Counted from the first letter of the stretch, positions 9,090-20,589 are shown. The stretch: 64,000 nt of DNA from Porites lobata (GCA_942486035.1 CALNXK010000007.1:3305001-3369000); one strand, 5' to 3'. The notes: a model not told the origin generated them from the letters alone. Numbers and translations are program-made.

Positions 9090-10989
9090 TTAAGGTGGCT
9101 CCCTAGAGTATTTACTAATAACCCTAGCTATCTAGCATACGTTACAGAACGAAATCTAGTTACTTTGTCTTTGCGATTTTGTTCACGAGATTCACCGCTA
9201 AGGTTACCCATATAAGAAGGCTCCTTTATCAAGTTTCATTTTCTGGATTAAGGCCGTTGCATCGCATCCTTAGAGAGGCAGTAATTTTGTCATTTTTGAT
9301 CATTTTTTCTTGTAGTTAAAATTTCTTATTTCCCTCGGTGAAATGTCCTTGAACTTTGCCACTTTATATTAAAGATATCGCTTAACATTTTAAAGTGGAA
9401 AAAACATGGGGTCGTTAAGACGGTTTAGCCAATATTTTGAAATTTTTGATTTTTCTTAATGGAGGAATTTAGCTCTTACAGATTTTAACAAAAAAAGGAC
9501 AGTACAAAGGGACTGCAACTGTTAAGAAATGAGGCCATTTTTTAAAAAAAATTACCGAAGGAAATGCGAGAAATTCACGGTTAATTAAATACGTTGACGT
9601 CACAAAAATCCGAAAAACACGCGTGGTTCGGGGTCGTATGAGCAAAATACGCGCGCGAGACATCACGCCCGCATGCGCATAATGCACAAGGCTACTGAAA
9701 ACATGAGGTTTCTTTAAAGGGTACGAAAGCCATTGTTTTTAAGCCGTTTATTAGTATTATTACGGTGATATCTCGCCAGTTGGAAAAGGAGAGATAGCGG
9801 ATTCAATTTTATACCTAACACAGGATGTTTTCTTCGAAGTACTTGACTATTGTAGCTAAAATTCGAACCGTGGTGGTAACTCGTGAGGATGGAATGGCGA
9901 TCGTCGGAGATGAAGACGGTGGTTGGGCTAGGATCGCAATAACCCCTTCATTTCCTAATCTGCTGTACTCTGTTTGCAGATCCTCAAATGTCAGCCCACT
10001 TCCCGATACTTTTTCAACCTTGTTCTTCTTTAGGGATAATTTCGACGGCGAAGTCTTTCTTTAAAAGTCTGCTGTAAAAGATGGCGCCGATCTATAAATC
10101 GTACATCATGTCCTCAGCTACACGTACAAGACGGTAGGTCTCGAAGGACAACTATTGCTTTGGTCAATGGTCAATCTGTGAGTAAAAATTATTTCTCGTT
10201 GTGCAAAAGCATTTTCAAGTGCATCTTGCATGTGCGTTGAAGGACGTTTGAAACAAGAAAAAATACAAGGATGTTGGTTTGTCGATGGAAAGGTTCCTTC
10301 GATTAGGATGCAAGTTAAGTGGGAAACCTTTTATCTGATAAGTTTTTTAAACAATGTGATAGAGTCGGCAAAACAAATACAAATTTACACTCCCTGTAAT
10401 CTTGTCTTAAAGCCACTTCTAGAATTACTTAAATCAAATCAAGTGTTAGAGAAATAAAGAGACCCAGGAGCTCTGCCAGTGAAGACAATCTTCGGTGTCA
10501 GTGTCAGTGTTTGTTCGGGAATTGGCTCGATCTTTCAGATCTTTCCACTGACCGTGAACCAAAGGCCAGAAACAGCATCATTGCTTCCTTCTGGGTTGGT
10601 CTACTTACTTCTTTGTTTTCTAAGTAAAGTTTCCACTCACCATTTACTTCCACTATTTAACGTTTGTCTACTTTTGAAGCGAAAGAATTGGTGTCTTTGA
10701 AAAATTTCTGCTTTGTTTTTACATACAATTTACTCTTATGGAGATCGATAGTGACTCTTAACCGGTGTAACATTGTCTCCTCTCGTAAATGCATGTGTGA
10801 CCTACATTAATCATTTTTTTGCACGATGAGCTTCAATAGAAAGTCAATAAATCTTTTGGGGGGAATATTTCGAAACTGAGAGGCCATGTTTACTTTATTT
10901 TTTGCGTTGACGTCGCGCGGATTTTAAAGCTCGCGCCATACTAGTGCTCAGGCTGCGCACGGCCAATTTACTTTAGGGAGCCACCTTAA
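9090..10989. mobile_element. 1.9-kb TTAA-flanked transposon, non-autonomous
   Basis: TTAA (9090-9093 and 10986-10989) flanks an element with inverted ends GGTGGCTCCCTAGAGTA and the complement of GGTGGCTCCCTAAAGTA (16/17 match). TTAA duplications are typical of piggyBac and Kolobok elements. Open frames inside (for example 9825-10064 and 10230-10457 on plus) are short and show no transposase motif, so it probably moves in trans. A partial terminus-like string GGCGGCTCCCTAAG also occurs at 43334. Confidence 0.72.
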
Positions 10990-11278
10990 CAACCAAGACC
11001 ACGACTTTGCCCACGACGACCGGAAGTGAGTTACAGTGTACTGCGCTAGCGCGACCAGTAAATTTCGTCGTCGTGGTGTCGTCGACGACGCCAAACAAAT
11101 TAGAATCACGTCGTCTTGCAATCTACAAGCTTTGGCAGGGATAAATCCACTGTTTTAAGCGATTTTTTGAAGTCCTTTGCATTTTCTTATCCTCGTAAAT
11201 CCAGGTATCGTTCCTTTTTTCTCCTAACAAGAGACGTTAATTGAAAATTCGACTAATGAATTATTTTTACTTCGAAGA
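10990..11278. repeat. CGTCGTCG-rich repeat flank
   Basis: Contains short runs of CGTCGTCG and GTCGACGACG around 11060-11090, resembling the family at 8826 and 11620-11825. Nothing else recognised. Confidence 0.4.
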
Positions 11279-11313
11279 ATGACAACAGCTGTGGAAGCCG
11301 AGCGAGCGAACTC
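11279..11313 (+). other. Possible first coding exon (MTTAVEAERANS)
   Basis: An ATG at 11279 opens a 12-codon frame ending exactly at a consensus donor (AACTC|GTAAGTG, about 11313). The short length makes chance quite possible. I cannot find an obvious second exon on the plus strand downstream, where repeats dominate. Weak candidate only. Confidence 0.2.
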
Positions 11314-11619
11314 GTAAGTGATAAATTTATTTGTACGTATTAGGTAAGGTAAATCATATATCTTTAATATAGAGAAAATAAACTTTATATTGAAGCAGCT
11401 ATCACATCAGAATGTCTCTTTTTCCAAATCTTATCTCTGACAGACACTCGGATTCGGTCATCTCGTTCAGGTTGAAAGCGGTATAATCTTCGTACGGAAG
11501 GCAGGCGTTTTTCCACTCGAAAAGGTAAGGAAAAGGTGAGACAACACAAAAAATTCTTCATCGTCAATGAAATTAGACGTACGGCTTAAAAAATAAGATC
11601 TTGCATTGTTGTAAAAGAC

Positions 11620-11830
11620 GCCGTTGCGAAAAACTTTGTTGCGAACGAACATCACAGTTTTACATTTGTGTTTGCATTTCGTCATCGTCGTCGTCGACCT
11701 GCTGACCGACGGCATCTTAAGTTTCCTTTTTCCCGCCGAAACTGACGTTTTCGTTTCAGTGTTTTCCCAGTCAACAGACGTCGTCGTCATGAACTTCGTC
11801 GTGGTTCTTAAGTTCCCTAAAGAAATGTAC
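11620..11830. repeat. CGTCGTCGTCGA-rich repeat
   Basis: Runs of CGTCGTCGTCGAC and GACGTCGTCGTC, ending CTTAAGTTCCCTAAAG, the inverted form of the terminal motif seen at 8826/9084. Probably the right portion of the same MITE family. Open frames on both strands are by-products. Confidence 0.45.
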
Positions 11831-12769
11831 TAAAAAGCGCGATGCACGTGTAGAGCTGTTGTTTTGTTCATAAAACCAATTTTTTGGAAGGTCCCTATAT
11901 CTCCCAAAGGGCACCGACTAAAAATTTTAAAACTACAGGATATATCATTAAATCCGGACGTCTCCGTGGGAGCTGAGTCAAATCTTTGAGAATGAAAACG
12001 TGGTGCGTTATGAATTGGTTATGTTTAGTCGTTAGTGGTTACAAACTGTGTTGCGAGAAGGAGAAGGAGGAGGAGTAAACTGGCAAATTCAATCCTGCAG
12101 TTATTAATTTTTTCTTGAGTTTTTCTTTACAATTGACAAATTTTCTTTATCAACCCATTTGCCGTTATTCAATTAACCAATTAACCATTAACCATTTACT
12201 TGGTTTGATACTGATTCCTCACAATCTTGGATCACAACCCGCGGGGCCGCTGGGTTTGTTCAATACTGGGTTAATTAAGATAACCAAGCCTGTTAATGCA
12301 AAATTTGAATTCAGATATGAAAGCCTAAAGAGCAATTTCAGTTTTGCAATTCCTTCTGTCAACATGATTGTACCCCCAAAAATAGTGAAAAAATAGTGCC
12401 AAAGAAAGTGCTTTTGAACAAAAGAAAAAGAAATCGGATCTAAAATTTTACCCCCGGGTTAGTGATAACCGGCCTTCCAACACCTGGGCCCTGGTGAAAT
12501 AAATTTAAGCACACGTCTCTCAAGTTACATGGCTTTCCATCACAGTCAGAATAGAACTGCTACTAAAAAGGATTAGGTCTTTTCTTCGGAAGGAAGCTAG
12601 ATAACCACTGTCGCTCCTGCTAGCTTGTAATTAATCATTTAAGATTATATTAGTTTAGGATAAGCTTCAGAAGCTGTACAAGAAATATAGTTTGTCATAG
12701 TTATAATAACAATTATGGTAAAACATTCGAAATTAAAAAAAAAAACAAACTTTGACTTCTCGAAAAGTG
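11831..12769. other. Duplicated intergenic/intronic segment, no gene
   Basis: The stretch 11995-12120 resembles 19230-19370 (GAATTGGTTATGTT..., GTTACAAACTGTGTTGCGAG..., GAGGAG...AACTG). 12220-12490 contains a further repeat-like tract. No supported coding region. Confidence 0.4.
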
Positions 12770-12779
12770 CCAAGTAAAA

Positions 12780-12884
12780 TTAGTCACGTTAAAGTGAAAG
12801 AAAGGAAGCTTACCTAATGTTCAGACGTTTTCCTGTCTTTACCTCTTGATGGAATGGAGCTTAGCAATGACATAGTCCTTTTTA
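12780..12884 (-). promoter_or_regulatory. Putative TATA promoter and non-coding first exon, copy 1
   Basis: On the minus strand TATAAAAAGG is followed ~30 bp on by a short exon-like segment (CATTCCATCAAGAGGTAAAG, then ...AAACGTCTGAACATTA) and a donor-like GGTAAGC. The same order recurs at 19775-19872 and, in decayed form, at 14200-14250. The conserved parts are the TATA element and the splice-site end, which suggests duplicated 5' ends of a gene family. The dependent coding exons were not identified. Confidence 0.45.
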
Positions 12885-12933
12885 TAGTCACTTAACTGAG
12901 AGAATCAACGTGGGTGGTTTTCTAACCTCACTG

Positions 12934-12976
12934 TAGCCTGCGAGCAAGCTCTCCACAGGAGAGCTTGCTCGCAGTT
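12934..12976. repeat. Hairpin of CTGCGAGCAAGCTCTCC arms
   Basis: CTGCGAGCAAGCTCTCC is followed after a 4-5-base loop by its complement, GGAGAGCTTGCTCGCAG, a 17-bp stem. A related half-site GCCTGCTCGCAGGC lies at 3042. Likely a MITE remnant. Confidence 0.75.
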
Positions 12977-13030
12977 GAACCTCACTGGTACCTGATGTAA
13001 TGACCTTAATTGACCGCAGTTGAATAATTA

Positions 13031-13049
13031 AGAGACCTTTAGATTCTAA

Positions 13050-13080
<31 letters not shown>

Positions 13081-13399
13081 GAATAGTAAGTAGTGCTCGC
13101 GCGTGAGGCAGCGTCATTTTGGCGGGAAAACGTGGTAACCGTCGTCATTCTACTACGAGTTTTAGCGAGAGTGTCATAGTGGCAGGACTAAGTAATCAAG
13201 TGTTAGAGGTTTTAGCATTTTACAATCTGGAGAGAGCTCAACCTCCTTCAATAACGATAACAGTGCTATATAACTTTTCTGGTGAACAAAAAGTACAATG
13301 AAGAATTCCGGTGTGTCTATTTTTTGACAATACTCGAAAAAACTTTAAATCAAATCTCGTACTCGTAGTCGATCTCGTCCTCGAATTCTAAAGGTCTCT
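13031..13399. mobile_element. ~370-bp MITE with ~45-bp TIRs, copy 1
   Basis: Ends AGAGACCTTTAGATTCTAAG and the complement of TCGAATTCTAAAGGTCTCT extend inwards through alternating CTACGAGTACGAGATTT and its inverse. The interior contains CATTTTGGCGGGAAAACGTG. A second copy is at 13546-13924. No coding role. Confidence 0.75.
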
Positions 13400-13545
13400 A
13401 ACAACTGTCTTTACTTTATTTCGCATTTAAACTGGGTGTTTCTTCAATAATGAATTCAAGTTTTTCTGTGTAACCTTGCATGTGGTAGTCTACATACGCT
13501 ATTGTCTAGTCATCGTATTTTCGTTTTTTTCGTACTGATAGTATT

Positions 13546-13924
13546 AGAGACCATTAAATTCTAAGACGAGTACGACCGGCTACGAAAACGAGATTTTCTC
13601 TATAGGAAGTAGCCCTCACGCGTAAGTCAGGGTCATTTTGGCGGGAAAACGTGAAAGACGTCGTCCTCTTCTACTACAAGATTTAGCGAGAATGTCGTGG
13701 TGGCGGAAACATTAGTTATCAAACGTTACAAGTTTTAGCATTTTGCGCGGTTCGGAAAAGGGCTTAACCTCCTTCAAAAAAAGATAACATTGCTAACTTT
13801 TCTGGTGAAAAAAAAAGTACAGTGAAGCTTTCCGGGGTGTATGTTTTTTTTTTTCAAAAAACGGGAAAATATGTGAAGTCAAATCTCGTCCTCGTAGACA
13901 TTATCGTCTACGAATCTGAAGGTT
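13546..13924. mobile_element. ~380-bp MITE, copy 2 of the same family
   Basis: Starts AGAGACCATTAAATTCTAAG, shares the interior CATTTTGGCGGGAAAACGTG with copy 1, and ends ...CGTCTACGAATCTGAAGGT. It is in the same orientation, 150 bp downstream of copy 1, and visibly more diverged at its right end. Confidence 0.72.
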
Positions 13925-14770
13925 TGTTTTATTTCACCCTATGAGTTGACCTGGTGCGTAAGGATCGACCCAAGACCCAGAAACTGGTAAGGAGTTTAGA
14001 CTTGCTGAAAAGCTCAATCGAGTGAGTGGTGTTCTCTGTCATTTGTTAATGAAAATCATTTCATTCACTATGGCTGGTGCCTCTTTTTCTACGAATATTT
14101 TTTATTACTATTCATTCAGCTGAAAACTAGGTGTCTTAATTACTACGATAACTTTTTTTTTATGGATACAATATCGTAAAATTTTGAGGTGCAGAGGAGC
14201 TTAGAAAGGAAGCTTATTCAGTGTTCAGACGTTTTCTTCTAGTCTTTACTTTATTTCGCATTCAAGCTGGGTGTTTTACGTACTAGATGATTGTTCGCCC
14301 CTGAAGGTTTTTTGTGTATTCTTGTGAAAGTCATCCTAGTATCTTCTCAAAAGGATGAATACTGAATATATGTTAATTTCACCTCATGATGGTTTACTAG
14401 TACGTAAGGACCTAAGACCCGGGGATGTTTTATATATTAATATCCAGCTGCCGTAAAATTATTCGCTAAAAAAACGGATTAATATTGCAGCGTACCATAT
14501 AAAGAAAACAAAAGTTGAAGTTAAGAAAATGGCAAGAAGTTTAGAGTTGCGAAATCTCAATCAAGTAGATGGTGTGCCGTGTCATTTGTGAATGCAAATC
14601 ATTTTCGTAACTATGGCTGGTGCCTCTTTTAATATATTACAGTGATTCAGAAAACTGGGTGTCATTCTTAGATGAATGTTCTTTTATGAACATTTTTTTT
14701 GGTAAAAGTTTGAGATACAGTGACTGTGCCTAGAAAACCTATGCTGGCACTTTCCAATCTATTGTCCCAT
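13925..14770. repeat. Diverged tandem duplication (two units)
   Basis: Unit A (about 13940-14340) and unit B (about 14375-14770) share, in order, CGTAAGGA..CCAAGACCC/CTAAGACCC, CAAT..AGT..ATGGTGT, CACTATGGCTGGTGCCTCTT / AACTATGGCTGGTGCCTCTT, and a 'GGTGT..TTA..TAGATGA.TGTTC' block. Similar blocks recur at 18425-18510, 20040-20310 and 21760-21800. They look like intron or flank pieces of a locally duplicated locus. Confidence 0.6.
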
Positions 14771-15591
14771 GACTTCATATTTCCTCTTTTTCCGGTAGTG
14801 GATGTAATTATTGATTCAGGATTGGACGTAGCTGTCGAAAAAAGACATTGCTCTTGCGTATGTCACTCCTGTTGTCGAATAAGGGGAAAACGTTGAATAG
14901 CAGTTTGTTATTTTGAAAACCACAGGGCGTTGAAGGTAACTAGGTACCAGCAGGCAAAGTCCATGCAATCTTGTTTGCCCTTAATAGCTTACAGCGCTTT
15001 GCAGCGTTTGTCTGAAAACTCTTTTTAAAAAGCCCATTTCATTTCCCAAATGACCGGTCCAGCCGTCCAGTTCTGACTTTTGGACTGCGAGCGCCTTTAA
15101 TTCTTCCTTTTATTAAGCACATGGGGAAAGTGGTGTTGATTTAAAAGAAAAAAACTAGTGTCTAAAACTATTAACGCCTAGAAGTAGAGAAATGGTGACG
15201 GATAAAAACGATTTCATTATTTCACAGCTGAAGATTCCTGTTTTTTCACCCCTTTTAGTTCTAGCATCAACATTAGGGAGCTTAAGCAACGATGACGGCG
15301 ACGGCAACGAGGACGGAAAAAAGCAATGGGTTTAGCGGTGGCAAAACAACAACTTTGCACGTGCATCACGCTTGTTTGTACATTTCTTTGCCGTCACTGC
15401 ACGACTACGACGTGAAAGAGCCTAATTTCACGTTTTGTGAATGACGATACAGTCTCAAGTTTTACAGTTCAGCGGGACTCTTTTGTTCTTTTCTGGGGAA
15501 TATACTAGAATACATAACCCCCCAAATCAACTGTCTGAAAAGCTGGTTGCGGCTTTGATTGTGTTATAAGGGAAGAACGGGGCCAATAATC
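14771..15591. other. Intergenic; MITE-like segment at 15277-15420
   Basis: From 15277 (GGAGCTTAAGCAACGATGAC, then GGCGACGGCAACGAGGACGG) the sequence matches the AAGCAACGACGACGG repeat type. No gene recognised in the remainder. Confidence 0.4.
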
Positions 15592-15628
15592 AGCTAATTA
15601 AAATGCGAGGGGGTTATGTAATAATGCA

Positions 15629-15777
15629 GTCGAACCTCCACTAACGGCTACCTCTGCACAAGGGCCACTTTTTTTGAGCGGACAGTCCATGCATTGACTG
15701 ACTTCTTTAAATTGCTTCTCTACAACGGCCCCTTTCTTCTGTCCCAAAGGTGGCAGTTGTGGAGAGGTTCAACTGTA
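15629..15777. mobile_element. Small Tigger/pogo-like MITE (nested)
   Basis: CAGTCGAACCTCCAC at the left and TGTGGAGAGGTTCAACTGTA at the right are inverted ends of the AACCTC..GAGGTT type. It is inserted between the left end and palindrome of the surrounding element. Confidence 0.65.
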
Positions 15778-15816
15778 CGAAAGGGGGATAAGTCACTTGT
15801 CCCCCTTGCATATTAT

Positions 15817-15960
15817 ACACTTAATGTCAGTTCCCGAGGGAAACAGTTAGTTTTGTTTTCCCGAGAGTCCTGATGTTTCCCGAGACGAAGTCGAGGGAAA
15901 CATCAGGACTCGAGGGAAAACAAAACTAACTGGTTTCCCAAGGGACCTGACATTAAGTGT
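15817..15960. repeat. 144-bp near-perfect palindrome
   Basis: ACACTTAATGTCAG... on the left mirrors ...CTGACATTAAGTGT on the right; the arms contain GTTAGTTTTGTTTTCCC and its inverse, with the centre near ACGAAGTCG (15888-15896). A strong fold-back sequence. Confidence 0.88.
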
Positions 15961-16449
15961 TTTGTTATATTTCTAGACTTTCACATCAACAGCAACAAAA
16001 GAATGACCGGAGCGAACCAAAACAGTCGACTCGGCACTTACAGGAACACAAATTTAATTCTCAAAACCACTGAATGAATGATTTACAAAGTACTTTCCTT
16101 ATATTATCTGCATCTTTTTTCCTGCACTAGCTGCTGTTTCTCTTCTGGGATAACCTTGAAAATCGTTTTTAGCTTGAGGCTTCCTGGTTGTGTTGTTGTG
16201 TTCATTCACGAAAAAGAAAACTGGCAGTGTTTTTCCCGCCTTCCGTCACGCCACTTTCCACCATGCTTGATCACGTGCTATAATGTATCCCGAGCCGGGT
16301 ACATTGCTTAATGTATCACAATCAGGATACGTTTGATTTTAGTCAAGGCCACGTGACCAAGAATCAACCAATGGCATTTCCTGTTTAGTTGAGTGAAAGT
16401 CTAGGGATATAACAATAATACATAATCCCCTCTCATTTTAATTAGCTTT

Positions 16450-17284
16450 TCATGAAGATCAAATTTACAAATGTTACTAGTCTTGTAGCGTCGTGTTTAG
16501 TTAAATTACGACGCTGAAATTTCTGAAATCAAACTGAGCTGTTTCTTTTGCGCAACATACGCGAATTTTCTTAGTTGGAAGTTCAACGCTTAGTTTCCAA
16601 GGCCAGAACGACAGTTCGAAATTCAACAGCGTCTCTAATATTCCACTGTTCGGAGCATACCATGAAAGTGGCGCTGTCATTTGTTGGTAAGGCGTTCCGC
16701 TTTTTACCTAGTCATCCCAATCTCGTGCACTCCATGTAGTTGACCCCTTTGTGTTATGTAGCATCTCTTGCTTTATTTCTCGCCTGAATTTCCTTGTCAG
16801 TTGTAGTAGTGAGGTCGGTCGGTTAAAAAATCCTCGCCGCGAAAATTTAAATTTTCAACTGCTTGCTCGTTGTCTGCACACGCAAATAAGGATTCAAAAT
16901 TGTTTTCTGAAAGCTCAATTGCAGTACCGCCTCTGAAACTTCTTTGAGTAATAGACAGTTCTGACTCCGAATCGCTCGAAATTGCAAGCCTGTTTCTAGC
17001 ATTTACTACGAACAACTAATTCGATACTAGGGAATGCAAGTAACTTGCACACTTCACTTCAAGGGCAGCAAGAGATAAATATTTTGAAAAAGGAAATCAA
17101 CAAGCAAAAAAGCAGCTGACAAGGCTTGATTAATATACAGTGATAGACACTGAATTGACTTGAACTGGAGCCGGAGTAAAAAGTAGAAACAAAGAATTGA
17201 CACGGTTATTTTTCAAATAAATTCACTGTTTTTGACTTCACTATGACACTATTTTCCCCCGACTTGTCATGCGCTTAAAACATG
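16450..17284. other. Intergenic with one protein-like minus ORF (17015-16797)
   Basis: The minus frame ending at 16797 encodes an acidic, Ser-rich ~60-residue stretch (ISSDSESELSITQRSFRG..., ESLFACADNEQAVENLNFRG). Composition is protein-like but no domain is recognised, and no splice context is clear. It may be a decayed transposon N-terminus. Low confidence as a gene. Confidence 0.3.
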
Positions 17285-17480
17285 GTTCGAATTATAGAGG
17301 GTAAGATTATATAGAAATGATCTGAAGGGAAACAAAAATTACTCCGAGTTAGCGAGAGGTTGCAGTTAACGAGGGTTCGAGTTACCGAGGGTACAATTAC
17401 ATAGTAAACGTGTAAAGGAAATCCAGGAGGAATCGACTTTGGTTCGAGTTAGCTCGAGGTTCGAGTTAACTGTTTAATTT
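17285..17480. repeat. 'GGTTCGAGTTA' repeat (MITE end type)
   Basis: Five variants of GGTTCGAGTTA(A/G)C or inverse-like CCGAGTTAGCGAG occur between 17285 and 17472, a layout found in pogo/mariner-type MITEs. Non-coding. Confidence 0.5.
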
Positions 17481-17583
17481 TGTAAAAGTTCCAATTCGTC
17501 CTTTTTTGCTAGAAGCATAATTCTTTGTACGGTGTTTTTCAGGTAATCTTCAACGCCGCATCCTTCTCATTGGGTTCTCTCTT

Positions 17584-18175
17584 TTAAAATACGCGGTGCA
17601 AGATACAGTGACGCTTTGTACTCTTAACAATAAACTGATCCGGTACGTAACATAAAGAACATGAATTAACTACCGACTGATGCTGATTCTGTGTTTTGTG
17701 GTTCCCTCCATCCAAAGTTTTTAATTCTGAGCGTGGAGCGAGTCGTGCGTGAATAGGTCTTTGACATAAACTCTTTTTTTCAATCATCAATGCTAAGTAG
17801 TGACTCTCTTGAATAAAACCGATATTGGCTGTTTTTGTGCTTGACAAGCTCTTTATTAGTCACGCTGTATTTTGGAAAGAAATTTGAATACACCATCTGT
17901 TGAAAAGCTAAATAAATCGAGCCCGATGGTGTTCCAGTACCATTTGTTGATGCAAAAACTTTTAGCAGGAGCCCATAACCCGGAGCTGAGAGAGGAACAC
18001 CCAAACTAGGCACAGTCTGATACGCAGCCGTTTGCGTTGCGTATATGACGAAACACCAAAAACGGCTGTGTAGCAGACTAATACTAGCTAGGCCTGTATC
18101 ACGGCGTTTTTGAGACCAGTTTATTATTAAATACATTTTAGCACACTTTTTCCCGTAAAAATGGGAGTCCCGCAC
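17584..18175 (-). other. Two overlapping unassigned ORFs, possible exon
   Basis: The frame 18175-17780 encodes ...YATQTAAYQTVPSLGVPLSA and GYGLLLKVFASTNGTGTPSG...; a second frame, 17847-17584, overlaps its 3' end. The sequence lies 1.6 kb downstream (minus strand) of the putative TATA/first-exon module at 19.8 kb, so it could belong to that gene. No conserved domain is recognised, and chance is a real alternative. Confidence 0.22.
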
Positions 18176-18821
18176 CGTCTATGAGCGCATTTGAAGTACA
18201 AGATTTTCAAAAAAGAAAACTGAAGGTCATTAAAAGGTCTCAATTACATATTTTTAGGGCTTTGGTTTTGCTCGCTGGTTTGTGGGTCTTAAAAGAAGCT
18301 CTAAAATTGCGCCAAAATCGTTCTAACTGGTTGCGAAACAAGTAGATGGACGTTGCTAGCTCCAGGTTTTGGGCCCCTGTCTTAGTAGTACATCTCTCTC
18401 TTGATCTTATCTTTTCCTAACACTGCTTTCAGAACCGTGTGTTTTACTTAAAGATGACTGTTCTTTTATTAATTTTTTTATTAGTGAAACTTTCTGGTAG
18501 TTCTAGCCACCTCTTTGGGTTCCGATTCCAAATATGTTGGCCGTGAATGCTCCATCTGCAGCCCCGGTAGCGCAGTACTTGAATTTGTTTACTTCGAACT
18601 TTTTTTCTTCTACGCGTCGATCAAGGAATTTTGAAAAAAATCTTCGTAAAAAATTCTGCTTCAAACTGTTATTGTTTAAATAAACATTTTAAAGCCTAAA
18701 ATTGCTTTTACTTAATAGAAGCTGATTGCGTCCACAAATTCTCATGTACAATACTTTGTGATTAATTGCTTTGACTCCGCCACCCTAAATGTCGTCTCAA
18801 AATCGGATTTAGTACTGACTA

Positions 18822-19192
18822 CAGTGGACCTTCATGTGTGACCACCTCTCATACTAAGCGACCTTCTCCCACCATTGTTTTCTACCTCGTGTAAGCTGGC
18901 GTTCCATGGTCTGCTCTCGCTAAATGCTCGCTGTAATTGTACAAACGCTACTTGAAGAATAAGCCAAGAAATTTGAGGGACAAGCGGAACTTCACATATC
19001 GTTATTTAGAAGTTGCATATCAATAAATTTTTTTACAAAAAGTAGATTTATCGGGACTTATACCTGGAAGAGTTCCCCTGTTGTCCGGCTTTAGTACGTA
19101 TCATTATAGACCACCTCCCAAATAAAAATGCCGAGCACTAAAGCTGCGCCTTTTTGTCGGTCGCTTATGGGAGGGTCGACTTATAAAAATAA
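18822..19192. mobile_element. Tigger/pogo-like MITE of the 8541/47816 family
   Basis: Left end ACAGTGGACCTTCATGTGTG, right end GGTCGCTTATGGGAGGGTCG. The interior shares CACATATCGTTATTTAGAAG and ATCAATAAATTTTTTTACAA (then AAAGTAGAT) with copies at 8541 and 47816. Confidence 0.65.
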
Positions 19193-19672
19193 AACTGCAG
19201 GGTGTCTATTAATCCGTGTTATTTTCAGTTAAATCGTGCGTGGCGTGTGAGAAATTGGTTATGTTGAGACTTTAAAATGGTTTCAAACTGTTTTGCGAGT
19301 GAACAGAGGAGGGATGAACTGACAAAACCTTCAGCTGTTAAATTCTGCTTAGTATGCGTACCTTAAGATAGCTAAAATTTCTTTTAATAATAAACTCATT
19401 TTTCATGGTTTAATAGTGGCCTTATATTATCTAATTTTGAACCACAATGCGGCCACGTCAGTTGAGGCAAACATTCTCTTCAGCTGAGTCAGAATAAGAT
19501 CTACTTTTTTATAACAAACGAAATTATGTCTTTGCTTTGCTTCTGAAGGAACCTAGTCTCCACGACGTTAGTGAAGAAAGCTTATGATGTTTTAGCCTCA
19601 TGGTTGCTTTGGGCATCATCATTTCCAATTTTTTCTTACAATCGTAAAAATTTCATTTCGTGGAAATAAACA

Positions 19673-19673
<1 letters not shown>

Positions 19674-19722
<49 letters not shown>
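19674..19722. repeat. (TAA)n microsatellite, ~16 units
   Basis: An uninterrupted TAA/AAT run of about 49 bp. Confidence 0.97.
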
Positions 19723-19724
<2 letters not shown>

Positions 19725-19774
19725 CAAAAAAGTGCTCAAGTAAAAATTATATTTACGTGAAGAAAGGGAAGAAA

Positions 19775-19872
19775 GCTTACCAATGTTCAGACGATTTCTT
19801 TTCTTTACCTCTTGATGGTCCGGGATGGAATGAAGCTGAAAATTGACGACACAGCCCTTTTTATGTCGGGGT
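19775..19872 (-). promoter_or_regulatory. Putative TATA promoter and first exon, copy 2
   Basis: Minus strand: CATAAAAAGG, then GTCGTCAATTTTCAGCTTCA, CCATCAAGAGGTAAAGAAAA and ...CGTCTGAACATTG|GTAAGC. It is colinear with 12780-12884. The donor is a good consensus here. A frame across it is open, but its overlap with the TATA element makes a 5' UTR more likely. Confidence 0.45.
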
Positions 19873-20572
19873 TTCCTAACCTTAATGACCTTAATTAATG
19901 GTCGCAATTGAACAATTAACTGTGCATGTATAACTATTTTTCACGAAATGCACAACAGGCCAACAGTGACAAACTAAACAATAATCTCTATTGCAAGACC
20001 CACTGTGTAAAAAAAAGAAAATTTGAAGGATATGATACAAATTTCGCAAGAAGTTTGGAATAGCTAAAAACCTTATCGAGTGGACTGCCTGTCGGTGTCC
20101 GATATGACCTTTTAATCCAAGTTCAGTCAGTGGTAAATACTGTGACTGGTGCCCTATTTTGTCTTCAGAACTCGATGTTTTTCTAAGATAATTGTTCTTT
20201 TAAGAATGAGTGACATTTTGTTATATAAGGTTTTTTAAGGGAACTTTTGTAAAAGTCATTCTAGATACAGTGGCTGAGCTGATACGCTGGCACTTTCCAA
20301 TCCCCTATTGTCGTGTCTTTATAATATTTTCTCACGAATTTTTTATGACATAGGCATTCAGGGTTGCGTATACGTTAGTTAGCTACCCACCCGTTCTTTT
20401 TTAGGGGAGGAGGCGTCTGTACACAGGCTAATCTGAAATTAAAGTGTTCAGGATAAATAAAAACAAACAAACGAAAAAAAGCGAAATATGATTATTAAAC
20501 AGACTGAAAAATAGAAATAAGCATTAACTGAAAAGGTACAATCACTGCAAGTCATGTAACTTTGCTTAAGAC
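19873..20572. other. Duplicated non-coding segment
   Basis: Contains the same blocks as 14500-14790 (AGAAGTTTGGAATAGCTAAA..., CTGTGACTGGTGCC..., GATACAGTGGCTGAGC, TACGCTGGCACTTTCCAATC). No gene recognised. Confidence 0.45.
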
Positions 20573-20589
20573 GGAGCCCACCAGGAAAT

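Larger units (their letters stand above)
15592..16449. mobile_element. ~860-bp inverted-repeat element with nested insertions
   Basis: AGCTAATTAAAATGCGAGGG (15592) and the complement of AGCTAATTAAAATGAGAGGG (ending 16449) are inverted ends, 26 of 28 bases matching. Inside lie a Tigger-type MITE (15629-15777) and a 144-bp palindrome (15817-15960). Inner inverted strings ATATTTCTAGACTTTCAC (about 15968) and GTGAAAGTCTAGGGATAT (about 16394) extend the symmetry. Confidence 0.65.

Noticed and set aside
13119..13301. 60-codon frame beginning MAGKRGNRR
   Set aside because: Entirely inside a MITE whose second copy does not keep the frame.
19653..19907. 84-codon minus frame over the TATA module
   Set aside because: It overlaps the TATA element and the (TAA)n microsatellite; a 5' UTR explanation fits better.
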